Part shown: positions 9,371 through 17,501 of the stretch, piece by piece
How positions within the stretch are numbered: position 1 is the first letter of the stretch
Layout of the letters: every line of letters begins with the position of its first letter
From: Spirochaetales bacterium
Lineage (GTDB): Bacteria > Spirochaetota > Spirochaetia > UBA9216
Direction: 5' to 3'
DNA length: 35,178 bases
NCBI GenBank assembly: GCA_016342585.1
Contig: JAEINK010000053.1
Span: forward strand, 1-35,178
Program-made: the position numbers and the translations under genes
The notes under the pieces: generated by a model
Database searches by the model: none
The model's input: only the letters and a program-made list of their open reading frames with translations
Told to the model about the DNA's origin: nothing

Positions 9371-9516
9371 GTGTTCTGACTATTGGTGATCATATTAAAA
9401 TAATTTCTTATGTTTATGTAATTTACCTCGATTTATCTATGTTCTACGCATTCAATCGCTGTATTTAATGCTGACATAAGAAATTATTACCATTTTATCA
9501 CCAATAGTCGGAACAC
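9371..9516. repeat. MITE-like element, copy 1 (146 bp)
   Basis: A non-coding 146-bp unit bounded by ~42-bp imperfect terminal inverted repeats: GTGTTCTGACTATTGGTGAT on the left, and the right end (…ACCAATAGTCGGAACAC) is its near-exact reverse complement. A central segment contains GCATTCAATCGCTG. The same unit occurs at 15192-15336 with similar length and ends. It encodes no protein, so it would need a transposase in trans. No clear target-site duplication is visible. Both copies lie between genes. Confidence 0.75.
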
Positions 9517-9560
9517 TGATAAAAGGTTATGGATCTGTCTCCGGGAGAGTATGTGAATAA

Positions 9561-9698
9561 AAGGTAACTTTGGCACAATTGGAATGTGATGCTGAATTAC
9601 TTTTATTGGAAAGAAAAGAAAAAAAAGACAAATGAAAATAGATAGAAAGGCAATCTCAGTTTATAATAAGGCAGTCAGCAGTCAAAGCTTATAAGTAG
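9561..9698 (+). pseudogene. Relic of a second LacI-family gene (3' end only)
   Basis: This stretch aligns with the 3' end of the intact lacI-type gene (4447-4578). Shared blocks include ATAGAAAGGCA, TCTCAGTTTATAAT and CAAAGCTTATAA, and the translation VTLAQLECDAELLLLERKEKK parallels VTQLGSDAVSLLLERIEKK. It then hits a premature stop after LERKEKKDK, and only this tail remains. It ends 9 nt before the start of the Gfo/Idh gene, so that operon once followed its own LacI-type regulator, or the block was duplicated. Confidence 0.7.
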
Positions 9699-9707
9699 GA
9701 GATTACC

Positions 9708-10754
9708 TTGAATAAAATCCGGATCGGCCTTATTGGATGCGGAATGATGGGAAACTGTTATGCCGCCGTTTTTTCACGGGACCCTGATGTGGAAATCACT
9801 GCATGCTGTGATCCCGGTCAGCAGAAACTTGAAAAATTCGCTCAAAGATATCATATCTCTAATTCATACCTTGATTATAAGGATCTTATAAGTACGGAAA
9901 AACTTGATGTAGTAGCAAACGCTACTCCGGACAACCTTCATGCAGAAGTCTCAATACAAGCAATGAAAAAAGGTTTGGCAGTCTTCTCCGAAAAACCTAT
10001 GACTTCTAACATCTGTGAGGCTGATGACCTTCTCCGTATTGCTAAAGAAAACAGGGTCTTAACCGGAATCAATTTCTCAAAGAGAAGTTCCGCAGCTCTA
10101 ATCCGGGCAAAAGAGATGATAGAAAATAATGAATTGGGCGAACTGAGGCATATAGAAGGAACATACAAGCAAGGCTGGATCCCTACGGAAAACTACGGAA
10201 GCTGGAAAGATCCTGCAGATCACTCCTGGACATGGAGGCTTTCATCCGCCCACCAGCCCCTGGGAGTATTGGGAGATCTGGGAAGCCACCTCTACGATAT
10301 GGCCGAGTTCCTTGCAGGGTCCATATCCGATATATCATGCAGGATGCATAGTTTCAATAAGGGCTATGAGAAAATAGGGTCTTTCACCCTGGACGGATGG
10401 GACAGTTTCAACTCTTCAGTAAATTTCTCCTGTGGTGCAAACGGGCTTTTCCATGCTACGAGGTGGGCCGCGGGAGATGAAGATGCCCTGTCGATTGTTG
10501 TCCATGGAACAGAGGGAAGTCTTAAGATCGATTATAACGCCAAAAACAGACTCAATCTCTTTCTTATAAATGAAGGAAAATGGGAGATATTTGATCTGCA
10601 GAAACCTCTTAACCAATACCAGAAATTCCTGAACTGTGTTAAAAATAATCACACATATAAACCCGATTATACGGATGGACGGAGGAATCAGATGCTCCTG
10701 GATGCATCCTTAAGGTCCCATACCGAAGACAGGACAATTTCAATACCCGAATAA
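9708..10754 (+). CDS. Gfo/Idh/MocA family NAD(P)-dependent dehydrogenase
   Basis: Oxidoreductase of 348 aa. It has the Rossmann motif GLIGCGMMGN (residues 7-16), the catalytic-lysine motif SEKPMTSN (EKP at 95-97) and a C-terminal alpha/beta substrate domain (RHIEGTYKQGW, DLGSHLYDMAEFL). The start is TTG at 9708 with AGGAG 6 nt upstream. Members of this family oxidise or reduce cyclic polyols and sugars such as myo-inositol or glucose-6-phosphate analogues. It forms an operon with the TIM-barrel isomerase 12 nt downstream, a pairing common in inositol- or keto-sugar catabolism. The substrate is not readable. Confidence 0.88.
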   Translation: MNKIRIGLIGCGMMGNCYAAVFSRDPDVEITACCDPGQQKLEKFAQRYHISNSYLDYKDLISTEKLDVVANATPDNLHAEVSIQAMKKGLAVFSEKPMTSNICEADDLLRIAKENRVLTGINFSKRSSAALIRAKEMIENNELGELRHIEGTYKQGWIPTENYGSWKDPADHSWTWRLSSAHQPLGVLGDLGSHLYDMAEFLAGSISDISCRMHSFNKGYEKIGSFTLDGWDSFNSSVNFSCGANGLFHATRWAAGDEDALSIVVHGTEGSLKIDYNAKNRLNLFLINEGKWEIFDLQKPLNQYQKFLNCVKNNHTYKPDYTDGRRNQMLLDASLRSHTEDRTISIPE

Positions 10755-10766
10755 AAGGATTATAAA

Positions 10767-11654
10767 ATGGAAAATATTAAAAACAGGCTTCATCTCGGAA
10801 CCATGCTAAGAGGTAACAGCCGCTGTGTCGATTATTTAGAATATATCGCAAAAAATGGGTTTGAATCCTGTCAGTTTCATTTCTGGGAGCATCTACGGGG
10901 GATGGATCTCCCATGGCTCTCCGATCAGATTCATGAAAAGTTTGCAGATCACGACATCATCGTAAGTGCTTTGGGAGTCTACGGCAATCCTTTGAAGGGA
11001 GATGAATCCGCTGAAGAATGCCTGAAAACCTGGTATACATTGATAGACTCAGCCCCCCTTTTCGGTACAGACATTGTATGCGGCTTTACAGGAAGATTAC
11101 CCGGTAAAACTATCCCGGACTCCCTGGAAATATTCAAGAAGATCTTCATTCCCATTTGTGAATACGCAGGAGATAGAGATATTCGAATCGCCTTCGAAAA
11201 CTGCAGTATGGACGGGACATGGGACGATGGAGACTGGAATATCGCGATCTGTCCGGAAGCATGGGAACTGATCTTTGAATCCCTGCCCTTTGAGAACGTT
11301 GGTCTTGAATGGGAACCCGGACATGCTATCCTTCAATTTGCCGATCCGTTAAAACAGCTTAAAGACTGGATGAGGAAGATATTTCATATCCACGGGAAGG
11401 ATGGGTCTGTCGATAAGGAAGCACTCGCCCTCAATGGAATCTCTGGAAGCAAGGCTAATCCAATATTCCGATTACCGGGATACGGTGATACCAACTGGAA
11501 AGGAGTCATCGATATGCTTATAAAATCAGACTTCTCAGGCTCTATCGATATCGAAGGGTTTCATGATCCAGTTTTCAATAAGGAACAGGAATGGCAAGGG
11601 CAGGCATTCAGCCTGGAATTCCTTAAAAAAATCAGGGAAGAGCACATTAGCTGA
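10767..11654 (+). CDS. Sugar phosphate isomerase/epimerase (AP endonuclease 2-like TIM barrel)
   Basis: Protein of 295 aa in the xylose-isomerase-like TIM-barrel superfamily. Putative divalent-metal ligands sit where expected: Glu144 in IAFENCS, Glu/His in GLEWEPGH (about 181-186), His in IFHIHGKD (about 207-209) and Glu in SIDIEGFHDP near the C-terminus. It lies 12 nt downstream of the Gfo/Idh dehydrogenase, so the two probably act on successive intermediates: an oxidised sugar or polyol, then isomerisation. No terminator is evident in the 130 bp downstream. Confidence 0.85.
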   Translation: MENIKNRLHLGTMLRGNSRCVDYLEYIAKNGFESCQFHFWEHLRGMDLPWLSDQIHEKFADHDIIVSALGVYGNPLKGDESAEECLKTWYTLIDSAPLFGTDIVCGFTGRLPGKTIPDSLEIFKKIFIPICEYAGDRDIRIAFENCSMDGTWDDGDWNIAICPEAWELIFESLPFENVGLEWEPGHAILQFADPLKQLKDWMRKIFHIHGKDGSVDKEALALNGISGSKANPIFRLPGYGDTNWKGVIDMLIKSDFSGSIDIEGFHDPVFNKEQEWQGQAFSLEFLKKIREEHIS

Positions 11655-11699
11655 TACAATAATTTTCCAATACAATCTGTTAATCAATCAACATTTAAA

Positions 11700-11728
11700 T
11701 TGTGTTATAACTCATTATACGCTATACT
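11700..11728 (+). promoter_or_regulatory. Candidate sigma-70 promoter for the HTH-ABC gene
   Basis: TTGTGT (11700-11705), a 17-base spacer and TATACT (11723-11728), 57 nt before the start codon of the HTH-ABC gene. The -10 is good and the -35 moderate. It is placed suitably to transcribe that gene on its own. Confidence 0.4.
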
Positions 11729-11784
11729 ATCAGATAGACACTTATTGAAACTTCCGGCCTTCTAATTTTATCCCAGGAGGGAAT

Positions 11785-13029
11785 ATGGAAACCAGTGATA
11801 ATGCAATGACCATCAAGGAAGTTGCCAAATTTCTGACCATCTCAAACCAGATGGTCTACAATATGGTTAATAACGGAAGCCTGCCCGCCTTTAAGATTGG
11901 AAGCGCCAGCAGAATCATGTATTCGGATGTTCTCCAGTTTATAAAAACCAGCAAAGATGAGTTCAACTCGGTATTATTCCAGGATGAGATTGGTGATCAG
12001 GATGAGAAATTTTTCGTAATTCAAAATTTAAACATGGACATTGGAACGTTTCAGCTTAAGAATATAAATTTCAAGCTTCCCCTGGGTAAAATAATGACAT
12101 TAATAGGGCCTTCCGGGTCGGGTAAAACAATGCTCCTTCGCTCCATGGCAGGACTTGAGAATATTAATTCAGGCTCGATTTTTATAGGACCACACCAGAT
12201 CGATAATTTATCTACTTCAGACCGCAAGATCGGATTCGTCTTCGAACGATATGGGCTTTTCCCAAATATGAATGCCAGAAAAAATATCGAGTTCCCCTTG
12301 AACATACGCAAACAGAAAGAGCAGGTAATCAATCAGGAGACTGCGAACCGTCTCTCCGAGCTTAATATAGAAAAAGAATATCTAAAATACCTGCCCCGGG
12401 AACTCCCTGAAGGGATGAAGCAGCTTGTGGCTATAGCCAGGGAAAAAAATCATACCACGGAGCTTCTTCTGCTGGATGAACCCATGAGCCAGCTTGATGC
12501 CTATCATCATGACCAGATGAGAATCTTCATCCAGAAGATAATACGGGATCTAGGGAAGACTACAATTATGACATTCCACGGTCCCGAAGATGCCCTGGTC
12601 TTAAGTGATTACATAGGGGTAATGAATAAAGGCAGACTTATACAATTCGGTGAAACATGGGAAGTGTACCACAATCCGGGTAATGCCGTGATAATGGAAA
12701 TGCTTACCCGCTACGGCCTTAATCAGCTTGAAATAAATATAAGGAATGGAATAACCGAGCCATTTAAAATCAGAGCAGGGAAGGAAGATGGGGAATACAT
12801 GATGGCCTTCCGACCGGAAGAGGTTAAGGTCACTGTCGATGGTATTCCCGCTGAAATAAAATCCTTCCAACTGCTGGATGGAAAAAGAAAACTATCGGTC
12901 TGCAGCCTGGAAGACGGGATGGAAGTAAGACTTTTGATTCCCCTGGAGACGGAGAACAAATTTAATTTTACTCCCATACGGCCCTGCTTTTTTAAATGTC
13001 CTGAATATTCGGGTAAGAGTGGGGGGTGA
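11785..13029 (+). CDS. Excisionase-type HTH fused to a degenerate ABC ATPase
   Basis: Protein of 414 aa. Residues about 8-52 form an excisionase/MerR-like HTH_17 domain (TIKEVAKFLTISNQMVYNMV, then LPAFKIG). A MalK-like ABC ATPase follows at about 78-300, and a TOBE-like tail from about 310. Walker A GPSGSGKT (108-115), Walker B LLLLDEP (227-233) and the H-loop His (H265, TFHGPEDA) are kept. The Q-loop Gln is Glu154 (FVFERYGLFPNM) and the LSGGQ signature reads LPEGM (207-211). No permease or binding protein adjoins it. An AGGAGG box precedes the ATG. It may be an ATP-responsive DNA-binding regulator or a transporter ATPase with a regulatory head. The domains are clear; the function is not. Confidence 0.8.
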   Translation: METSDNAMTIKEVAKFLTISNQMVYNMVNNGSLPAFKIGSASRIMYSDVLQFIKTSKDEFNSVLFQDEIGDQDEKFFVIQNLNMDIGTFQLKNINFKLPLGKIMTLIGPSGSGKTMLLRSMAGLENINSGSIFIGPHQIDNLSTSDRKIGFVFERYGLFPNMNARKNIEFPLNIRKQKEQVINQETANRLSELNIEKEYLKYLPRELPEGMKQLVAIAREKNHTTELLLLDEPMSQLDAYHHDQMRIFIQKIIRDLGKTTIMTFHGPEDALVLSDYIGVMNKGRLIQFGETWEVYHNPGNAVIMEMLTRYGLNQLEINIRNGITEPFKIRAGKEDGEYMMAFRPEEVKVTVDGIPAEIKSFQLLDGKRKLSVCSLEDGMEVRLLIPLETENKFNFTPIRPCFFKCPEYSGKSGG

Positions 13030-13034
13030 GCTTT

Positions 13035-13694
13035 TTAAAAATGTTTCCTTTCCATAAATATCACGTCCTTACCGATAATCTCAAGATTGGTATTATAAAT
13101 CCCGGCAAGATACTCGAAGGTTCTTATACTGTAAAAGCAGATATGAGTTTGATCCTGAATATAATACCAGCTGCCGAAGGCATCCTTACTGGAAACCATC
13201 ATAGTCATCAGACCTAGAAGCCCTCCCCTTTTAATCATGCCGAAAAGATGCTTAAACTCCATGCCAGGTGAGGAAAAATGTTCGGCAACCTCGGTTGCGG
13301 TAATAAAATCAAAGGTATTTTCAAGGATTGAAGGATCGTTATAATAGAAGGGATCGTATAAAGACATTGGGTACCCCTTCCTCTTAAGCAGAATTGAGAG
13401 CACAGGTCCCGGTCCGCAGCCAAAATCAAGACCAGTCTGACCGGATTTGAGTCTATCACAAAGAGGATCTGCAAAGCGGGAAAGAAACTTCCTATACCCC
13501 TCATCCTCAGGATTATTCTGATGAAGATCGTACCTGGACTTCTCCTCCTCCATGTTTAAATGGAATAACGGGGGAACAAATACCAGCCCGCAGTTTGTAC
13601 ATAGAAAATACTCCCGAATCCTGTCCTTAAAATAAAAATCAATTTTATTCTCTGAACAGAGGGGACAAATACTATTATCTGTTTTAGGTTCCAT
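13035..13694 (-). CDS. Class I SAM-dependent methyltransferase with N-terminal zinc ribbon
   Basis: Protein of 219 aa. Four cysteines (C10, C13, C32, C35) form a probable zinc ribbon. A Rossmann-like methyltransferase domain follows, with the SAM motif LDFGCGPG (89-96) and FDFITATEVAEHF, typical of the Methyltransf_23 group. It is convergent with the HTH-ABC gene, stop codons 5 nt apart. The methyl acceptor is unknown; related proteins with this architecture act on small molecules or polysaccharide precursors. Confidence 0.8.
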   Translation of the reverse strand: MEPKTDNSICPLCSENKIDFYFKDRIREYFLCTNCGLVFVPPLFHLNMEEEKSRYDLHQNNPEDEGYRKFLSRFADPLCDRLKSGQTGLDFGCGPGPVLSILLKRKGYPMSLYDPFYYNDPSILENTFDFITATEVAEHFSSPGMEFKHLFGMIKRGGLLGLMTMMVSSKDAFGSWYYIQDQTHICFYSIRTFEYLAGIYNTNLEIIGKDVIFMERKHF

Positions 13695-13773
13695 TGGATT
13701 TTCCCGCCGCTTCTGATATTATTCAGACATTCATTTAACATGAGTATACATCAGACATAAAGGAGTACCCATA

Positions 13774-13975
13774 ATGAAAATCGGAAAAACTTTTGTTTTA
13801 ATATAGCGCCAAGACAGAAGTGGAATTGCAGCAGATATTTCCCACTTAATATTAATCTTGTAATGAAAGGAAAGAATCTTGAGAAACTTGTTCTGTCCTA
13901 TAGCGTAAAACACATGGAACACAAGGTCCATATTTTTGGAAACAAGACGTTTTATTTAATTAAAGAGGATTTTTG
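13774..13975 (+). pseudogene. Possible relic of a small gene
   Basis: AAGGAG sits 8 nt before an ATG that opens a 10-codon frame (MKIGKTFVLI, stop). Further on, 13862-13975 is open in another frame and reads like the tail of a protein (KLVLSYSVKHMEHKVHIFG) ending at a TGA. No family is recognised. The 290-bp gap between the methyltransferase and lactonase genes holds nothing else that I can identify. Confidence 0.2.
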
Positions 13976-13984
13976 AAAAAAACT

Positions 13985-15142
13985 CTAAATATTAAGAATA
14001 CAGGCAGGGGTTCCAATTGGAAACCTCTTTCCCCATTTCCCTGTCGGCAACCCTGACAGGAGATCAAACTCTATATCCCAGATTTCCGAAGAATCCTGAT
14101 TGGCTACAAGCAGCCACCGGCCTGAAGGGCTGAACTCAAGATCCCGGGGATTCACACCTCCGCAGCTTATTTCTTTTAAAAGAGAAAACTTTTCCATTCC
14201 ATGAAGGCGAATATTACCGGAAGCAGACTCGGATTCAGGTTGTAAGCCCTGGGTCGAAGAGTTAACAGGCAAATCGGTAATCGAAAGGCCAATGACAGAT
14301 AAAGTGTTGCTTCCCCTGCATGATATGACCGCGGTTTTACCTGATGGGTGAATTTTTACTGCCCCGGGCTGAGCTAATCCTAAGGAGACTCCAGAGGCAA
14401 GCTGAATCCCGGAGAGCTTCTCAATGGTTCCGGTTTCGGAATTCCATCTTAGCAATACCGCTATGGGAGCAAGTTCACAGACAAGAATAAGTAGATCTGT
14501 TCCGGGAACGAAAACAAGATGTCTCGGCCCGGAACCGGCATGAGTCGAAAATGTTCTAATAGGCATACCATCTGCTCCAGAGCTTGTCAGCGAATCGATC
14601 CGATGAATATAAATTTTATCAGTTCCAAGGTCGCAGACAAGAAGATAATTCCCGTCGGGTGAAACAACAGCCTGGTGGGTATGTGGTCCTTCCTGTCGAA
14701 CCCCGTTTGGACCTCTGCCTGAATAAGAGATTTTCAACTTACTTTTATCTATGATTCCCCGACTGTAAGGATGAACAGCGAGAACACCGTCACTGTAGGA
14801 AGAAGTAAAGACAAGCTTTCTCTCCGTGGAAAAACTTATATGACAAACAGAACGCCCCTGCCCCGCTGATAGTGAAAGTTCCACCAAAGAAAGATCTTCA
14901 GTCAGTCTGAAGCTGGTAACCATCCCCCCGTCTTCCATATTTTCAGTTACTGATAGAATAACACGCTCTTCCTTGTCAAAGGCAAGATAAGAAGGGTTTT
15001 CCACATCCGTATAACGGGATATTTCCGATAACAGGCCGGTATCATCATCCAGTTCCAGGATCAGAATCCCCTCTCCTACGGCTTTGGAATTTGACATCCT
15101 GGTATATGTGCCGACAGCAAAGATTGATCTGCGATTACTCAA
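13985..15142 (-). CDS. Lactonase-family beta-propeller protein (6-phosphogluconolactonase-like, YbhE/Pgl type)
   Basis: Protein of 385 aa, about the usual length for the seven-bladed beta-propeller lactonase family (PF10282). Typical motifs are FAVGTYT near the N-terminus, NPSYLAFDKEERVILSVTE, GPHTHQAVVSPDGNYLLVCDL and NPRDLEFSPSGRWLLVANQ. The start is TTG at 15142, with GGAAGGAG 7 nt upstream. No signal peptide is seen, so it is cytoplasmic. Members hydrolyse sugar lactones such as 6-phosphogluconolactone. Here it may process a lactone produced by the nearby Gfo/Idh dehydrogenase, which is inference from proximity only. Confidence 0.85.
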   Translation of the reverse strand: MSNRRSIFAVGTYTRMSNSKAVGEGILILELDDDTGLLSEISRYTDVENPSYLAFDKEERVILSVTENMEDGGMVTSFRLTEDLSLVELSLSAGQGRSVCHISFSTERKLVFTSSYSDGVLAVHPYSRGIIDKSKLKISYSGRGPNGVRQEGPHTHQAVVSPDGNYLLVCDLGTDKIYIHRIDSLTSSGADGMPIRTFSTHAGSGPRHLVFVPGTDLLILVCELAPIAVLLRWNSETGTIEKLSGIQLASGVSLGLAQPGAVKIHPSGKTAVISCRGSNTLSVIGLSITDLPVNSSTQGLQPESESASGNIRLHGMEKFSLLKEISCGGVNPRDLEFSPSGRWLLVANQDSSEIWDIEFDLLSGLPTGKWGKRFPIGTPACILNI

Positions 15143-15191
15143 TATTTAACTCCTTCCATACATGATATACAATCAGTGTAATCCATAATAA

Positions 15192-15336
15192 GTGTTCTGA
15201 CTTCTGGTGATCGCATTAAAATAATTTCTTATGTTAATGGAAATTATCTCAATTATAGAAATTCTCAGCATCCAATCGCTGTATTGAATGGTGCCATAAG
15301 TAATTATTACCACTTTATCAACAGAAGTCGGAACAC
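15192..15336. repeat. MITE-like element, copy 2 (145 bp)
   Basis: Second copy of the 9371-9516 element. Left end GTGTTCTGACTTCTGGTGAT; the right end is its complement (…AACAGAAGTCGGAACAC). It shares internal blocks ATTAAAATAATTTCTTATG and CAATCGCTGTATT with copy 1. Compensating changes in both arms (TATTGG/CCAATA in copy 1, TTCTGG against ACAGAA in copy 2) suggest the folded form matters. It lies in the divergent promoter region between the lactonase and GntR genes and may affect either. Confidence 0.75.
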
Positions 15337-15408
15337 TGATTAATCTTTCCGGTATTTTTATTGCCTAAGAAGCAATTTTGAACTAACCTATGATAACAAA
15401 GGAAAAAA

Positions 15409-16143
15409 ATGCCGTCTACTATTAATTCAGAAAACAAAAAACCCCTTTATATCAAGGCAAGAGAATATTTGCTGCAAAAAATACAAAAGATGAAGCCTGG
15501 AATCAACCAGTTAGAACCGGAAAATCTTCTTTCAGCAAAACTGGGTATGAGCAGGGAGACAATCAGAAAGGCAATGTCCTCACTCATCAGCGAAGGAATT
15601 GTATCCCGGTGGCATGGAAAGGGTAATTTCGGTCACCCTGAAGTTACGAACCTGTCAATGCGTATAGATATAAATTCAGATTTCAGGAGGATTCTAACTA
15701 ATAGTGGGTACAATGTGAAAACGGTCAGATCTGAGGCCTTAATTCTACCTCCAACAGAGGCAATGTTAAATCGCATGCCGGAAGCCTCCAACAAAAAGGC
15801 AATAAATTTCATTCTCTATTTCTATGCTGATAATAGTCTTGCAATACATTGTCAGGTGGAACTATTACAGGATGTAGTTGTGAAAATGCCTGAGGCGGGA
15901 GAGTATTCTGAGAATATCAATAGTTTTTTGGGAAATCACTGTATAAGAGAGAGTAACCACACTACTGCATGGCTTAAGGCTGGATTGAATGAAGAGATTG
16001 CCGGTGAATTCGGTCTCGCACCCACTATTCCCCTGCTTGAATGGGAAGAAGTTTACTATGATATTTTTGATTTTAAGATGGGTTACCTGAAAATCTACTT
16101 TCATCCGGAGATTATGGATCTTTCTCTTCTTCTCAAATTCTGA
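15409..16143 (+). CDS. GntR/HutC-family transcriptional regulator (UTRA domain)
   Basis: Regulator of 244 aa. A GntR winged HTH (about 12-78: PLYIKAREYLLQKI, then LSAKLGMSRETIRKAMSSLISEGIV and RWHGKGNFG) is followed by a UTRA effector domain (about 85-240). It is divergent from the lactonase gene and convergent with the Mo-hydroxylase operon, whose last gene ends 1 nt away. Either could be its target; HutC-type regulators often respond to small catabolic intermediates. Confidence 0.85.
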   Translation: MPSTINSENKKPLYIKAREYLLQKIQKMKPGINQLEPENLLSAKLGMSRETIRKAMSSLISEGIVSRWHGKGNFGHPEVTNLSMRIDINSDFRRILTNSGYNVKTVRSEALILPPTEAMLNRMPEASNKKAINFILYFYADNSLAIHCQVELLQDVVVKMPEAGEYSENINSFLGNHCIRESNHTTAWLKAGLNEEIAGEFGLAPTIPLLEWEEVYYDIFDFKMGYLKIYFHPEIMDLSLLLKF

Positions 16144-16144
16144 A

Positions 16145-16624
16145 TTACTCTTCCCGCATTTTTTCGCCTGCTAATTTAATCGCATCCACAATCTGTTTAT
16201 ATCCAGTACATCTGCACAGGTTTCCTGAAATGGCCATTTTAATATCTGCCTCTGTAGGGTCAGGAATCCGGTTCAGCAGTTCATATCCGCTTAAGGCCAT
16301 TCCCGGAGAGCAGAATCCGCACTGAATGGCTCCCGCCTCTATAAAGGCTGTCTGTACCGGATGGAGGCTGCCGTCCGGAGTTTCCAATCCTTCTATCGTA
16401 ATGATCTCACCTCCGTCGGCCTGGGCGGCCAGGACCATGCATGAGTTGACTTTTTTACCGTTAAGGAGAACTGTACAGGCTCCGCATTCACCAACTCCAC
16501 ACCCCTCTTTGGTACCGGTCAAACCTAAATCATCCCGCAGCACATCCAACAGCCGGGCAAAAGGTTCAATTTCAGCGGTATAGTTCTTATTATTCACAAC
16601 AATATTGATTTTTATCTTATTCAT
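16145..16624 (-). CDS. Mo hydroxylase small subunit, [2Fe-2S] (XdhC/CoxS-like)
   Basis: Iron-sulfur subunit of a xanthine-dehydrogenase-family enzyme, 159 aa. The plant-type cluster has C42, C47, C50 and C62 (GCGVGECGACTVLLNG). The second cluster has C102, C105, C137 and C139 (QCGFCSPGM and NLCRCTGY). All eight ligands are present. It passes electrons from the molybdenum site to the FAD subunit. It is the last gene of a large-medium-small operon, and its start overlaps the medium-subunit stop by 8 nt. Confidence 0.93.
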   Translation of the reverse strand: MNKIKINIVVNNKNYTAEIEPFARLLDVLRDDLGLTGTKEGCGVGECGACTVLLNGKKVNSCMVLAAQADGGEIITIEGLETPDGSLHPVQTAFIEAGAIQCGFCSPGMALSGYELLNRIPDPTEADIKMAISGNLCRCTGYKQIVDAIKLAGEKMREE

Positions 16625-17495
16625 TTTCTTTTATCCCTGTAGCTTGATTTAACGCCCTCTTAATCAGACTTGCAATGACCGGTTCCTTATAGGCGGTGGA
16701 CCACCTTCGGCCTGTTGCCTTGACCATCTCTCCGGCGACAAACAGACCGATCTCCCGGTGAAGCTCATAGTCCGGAGCTTTACCCAGAAGCATCTTCTCC
16801 GCCTTCCGTACCCTGGCGGCCGTGGGCAGGCTGGCCCCGGGAACAATCCTTACATCCACAGCCTTCCTGTTTTCATCCAGCTCCACATATACTGCCACAT
16901 TCATTCTGGCAATGGCCAGGGTTTTCCTTCTTCCCAGTTTGACAAAACTGAATCCACCGCTGGGATTGAGCTTTTTAAAACTTACCGAAACGATCATTTC
17001 ATCCGGTTCGAGGGCAGTCTTATAGGGTTTAATTAGAAAATCACTAAGCAGAAGGGAACGCTCACCCCGGAGGCTTTTCAGGTTGACCATGGTATCCATG
17101 GCCACCATGGGGGGTGCCGGGTCCGAGGCGGGCGAAGCGGTTCCGATACTCCCCCCGATGGTTCCGGCATTCCGGATCTGGGGAGAACCCACGGAATAAC
17201 CGGCTTCACAGAGAAAGGGAGCATAGATCTTCAGAAGAGAATTTTCCCAGAGCTCCTGAAAGGTGACTCCCGCCCCTATCCGGATGGAATCCCCCTCTTC
17301 ATTGATAAACTTTAGTGCCGGGATATGGGTTGTATCGATCACCAACTCCACATGCTGCACTTTCCTATCATCCGCCCTGAAATCCACCATCAGGTCGGTT
17401 CCCCCAGCCAGAAGCTTTGCATTTCCGCTGTACTGATGCAGCAGTTCAAGGCAGTTCTCTATGGAAGCAGCTCTTTTATAGTCAAATTTTATCAT
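16617..17495 (-). CDS. Mo hydroxylase medium subunit, FAD-binding (CoxM/XdhB-like)
   Basis: FAD-binding subunit of 292 aa with the vanillyl-alcohol-oxidase-type fold. Flavin motifs are LLAGGTDLMVDFR near residue 35 and GTIGGSIGTASPASDPAPP near residue 113, followed by the CO dehydrogenase flavoprotein C-terminal domain. It starts 6 nt after the large-subunit stop. It would carry electrons to NAD+ or another acceptor. Confidence 0.92.
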   Translation of the reverse strand: MIKFDYKRAASIENCLELLHQYSGNAKLLAGGTDLMVDFRADDRKVQHVELVIDTTHIPALKFINEEGDSIRIGAGVTFQELWENSLLKIYAPFLCEAGYSVGSPQIRNAGTIGGSIGTASPASDPAPPMVAMDTMVNLKSLRGERSLLLSDFLIKPYKTALEPDEMIVSVSFKKLNPSGGFSFVKLGRRKTLAIARMNVAVYVELDENRKAVDVRIVPGASLPTAARVRKAEKMLLGKAPDYELHREIGLFVAGEMVKATGRRWSTAYKEPVIASLIKRALNQATGIKENE

Positions 17496-17501
17496 TACGA
17501 T

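Noticed and set aside
9070..9468. 132-codon plus-strand open frame
   Set aside because: Antisense to the GH2 relic and running into the MITE; the minus-strand GH2 reading explains the sequence better.
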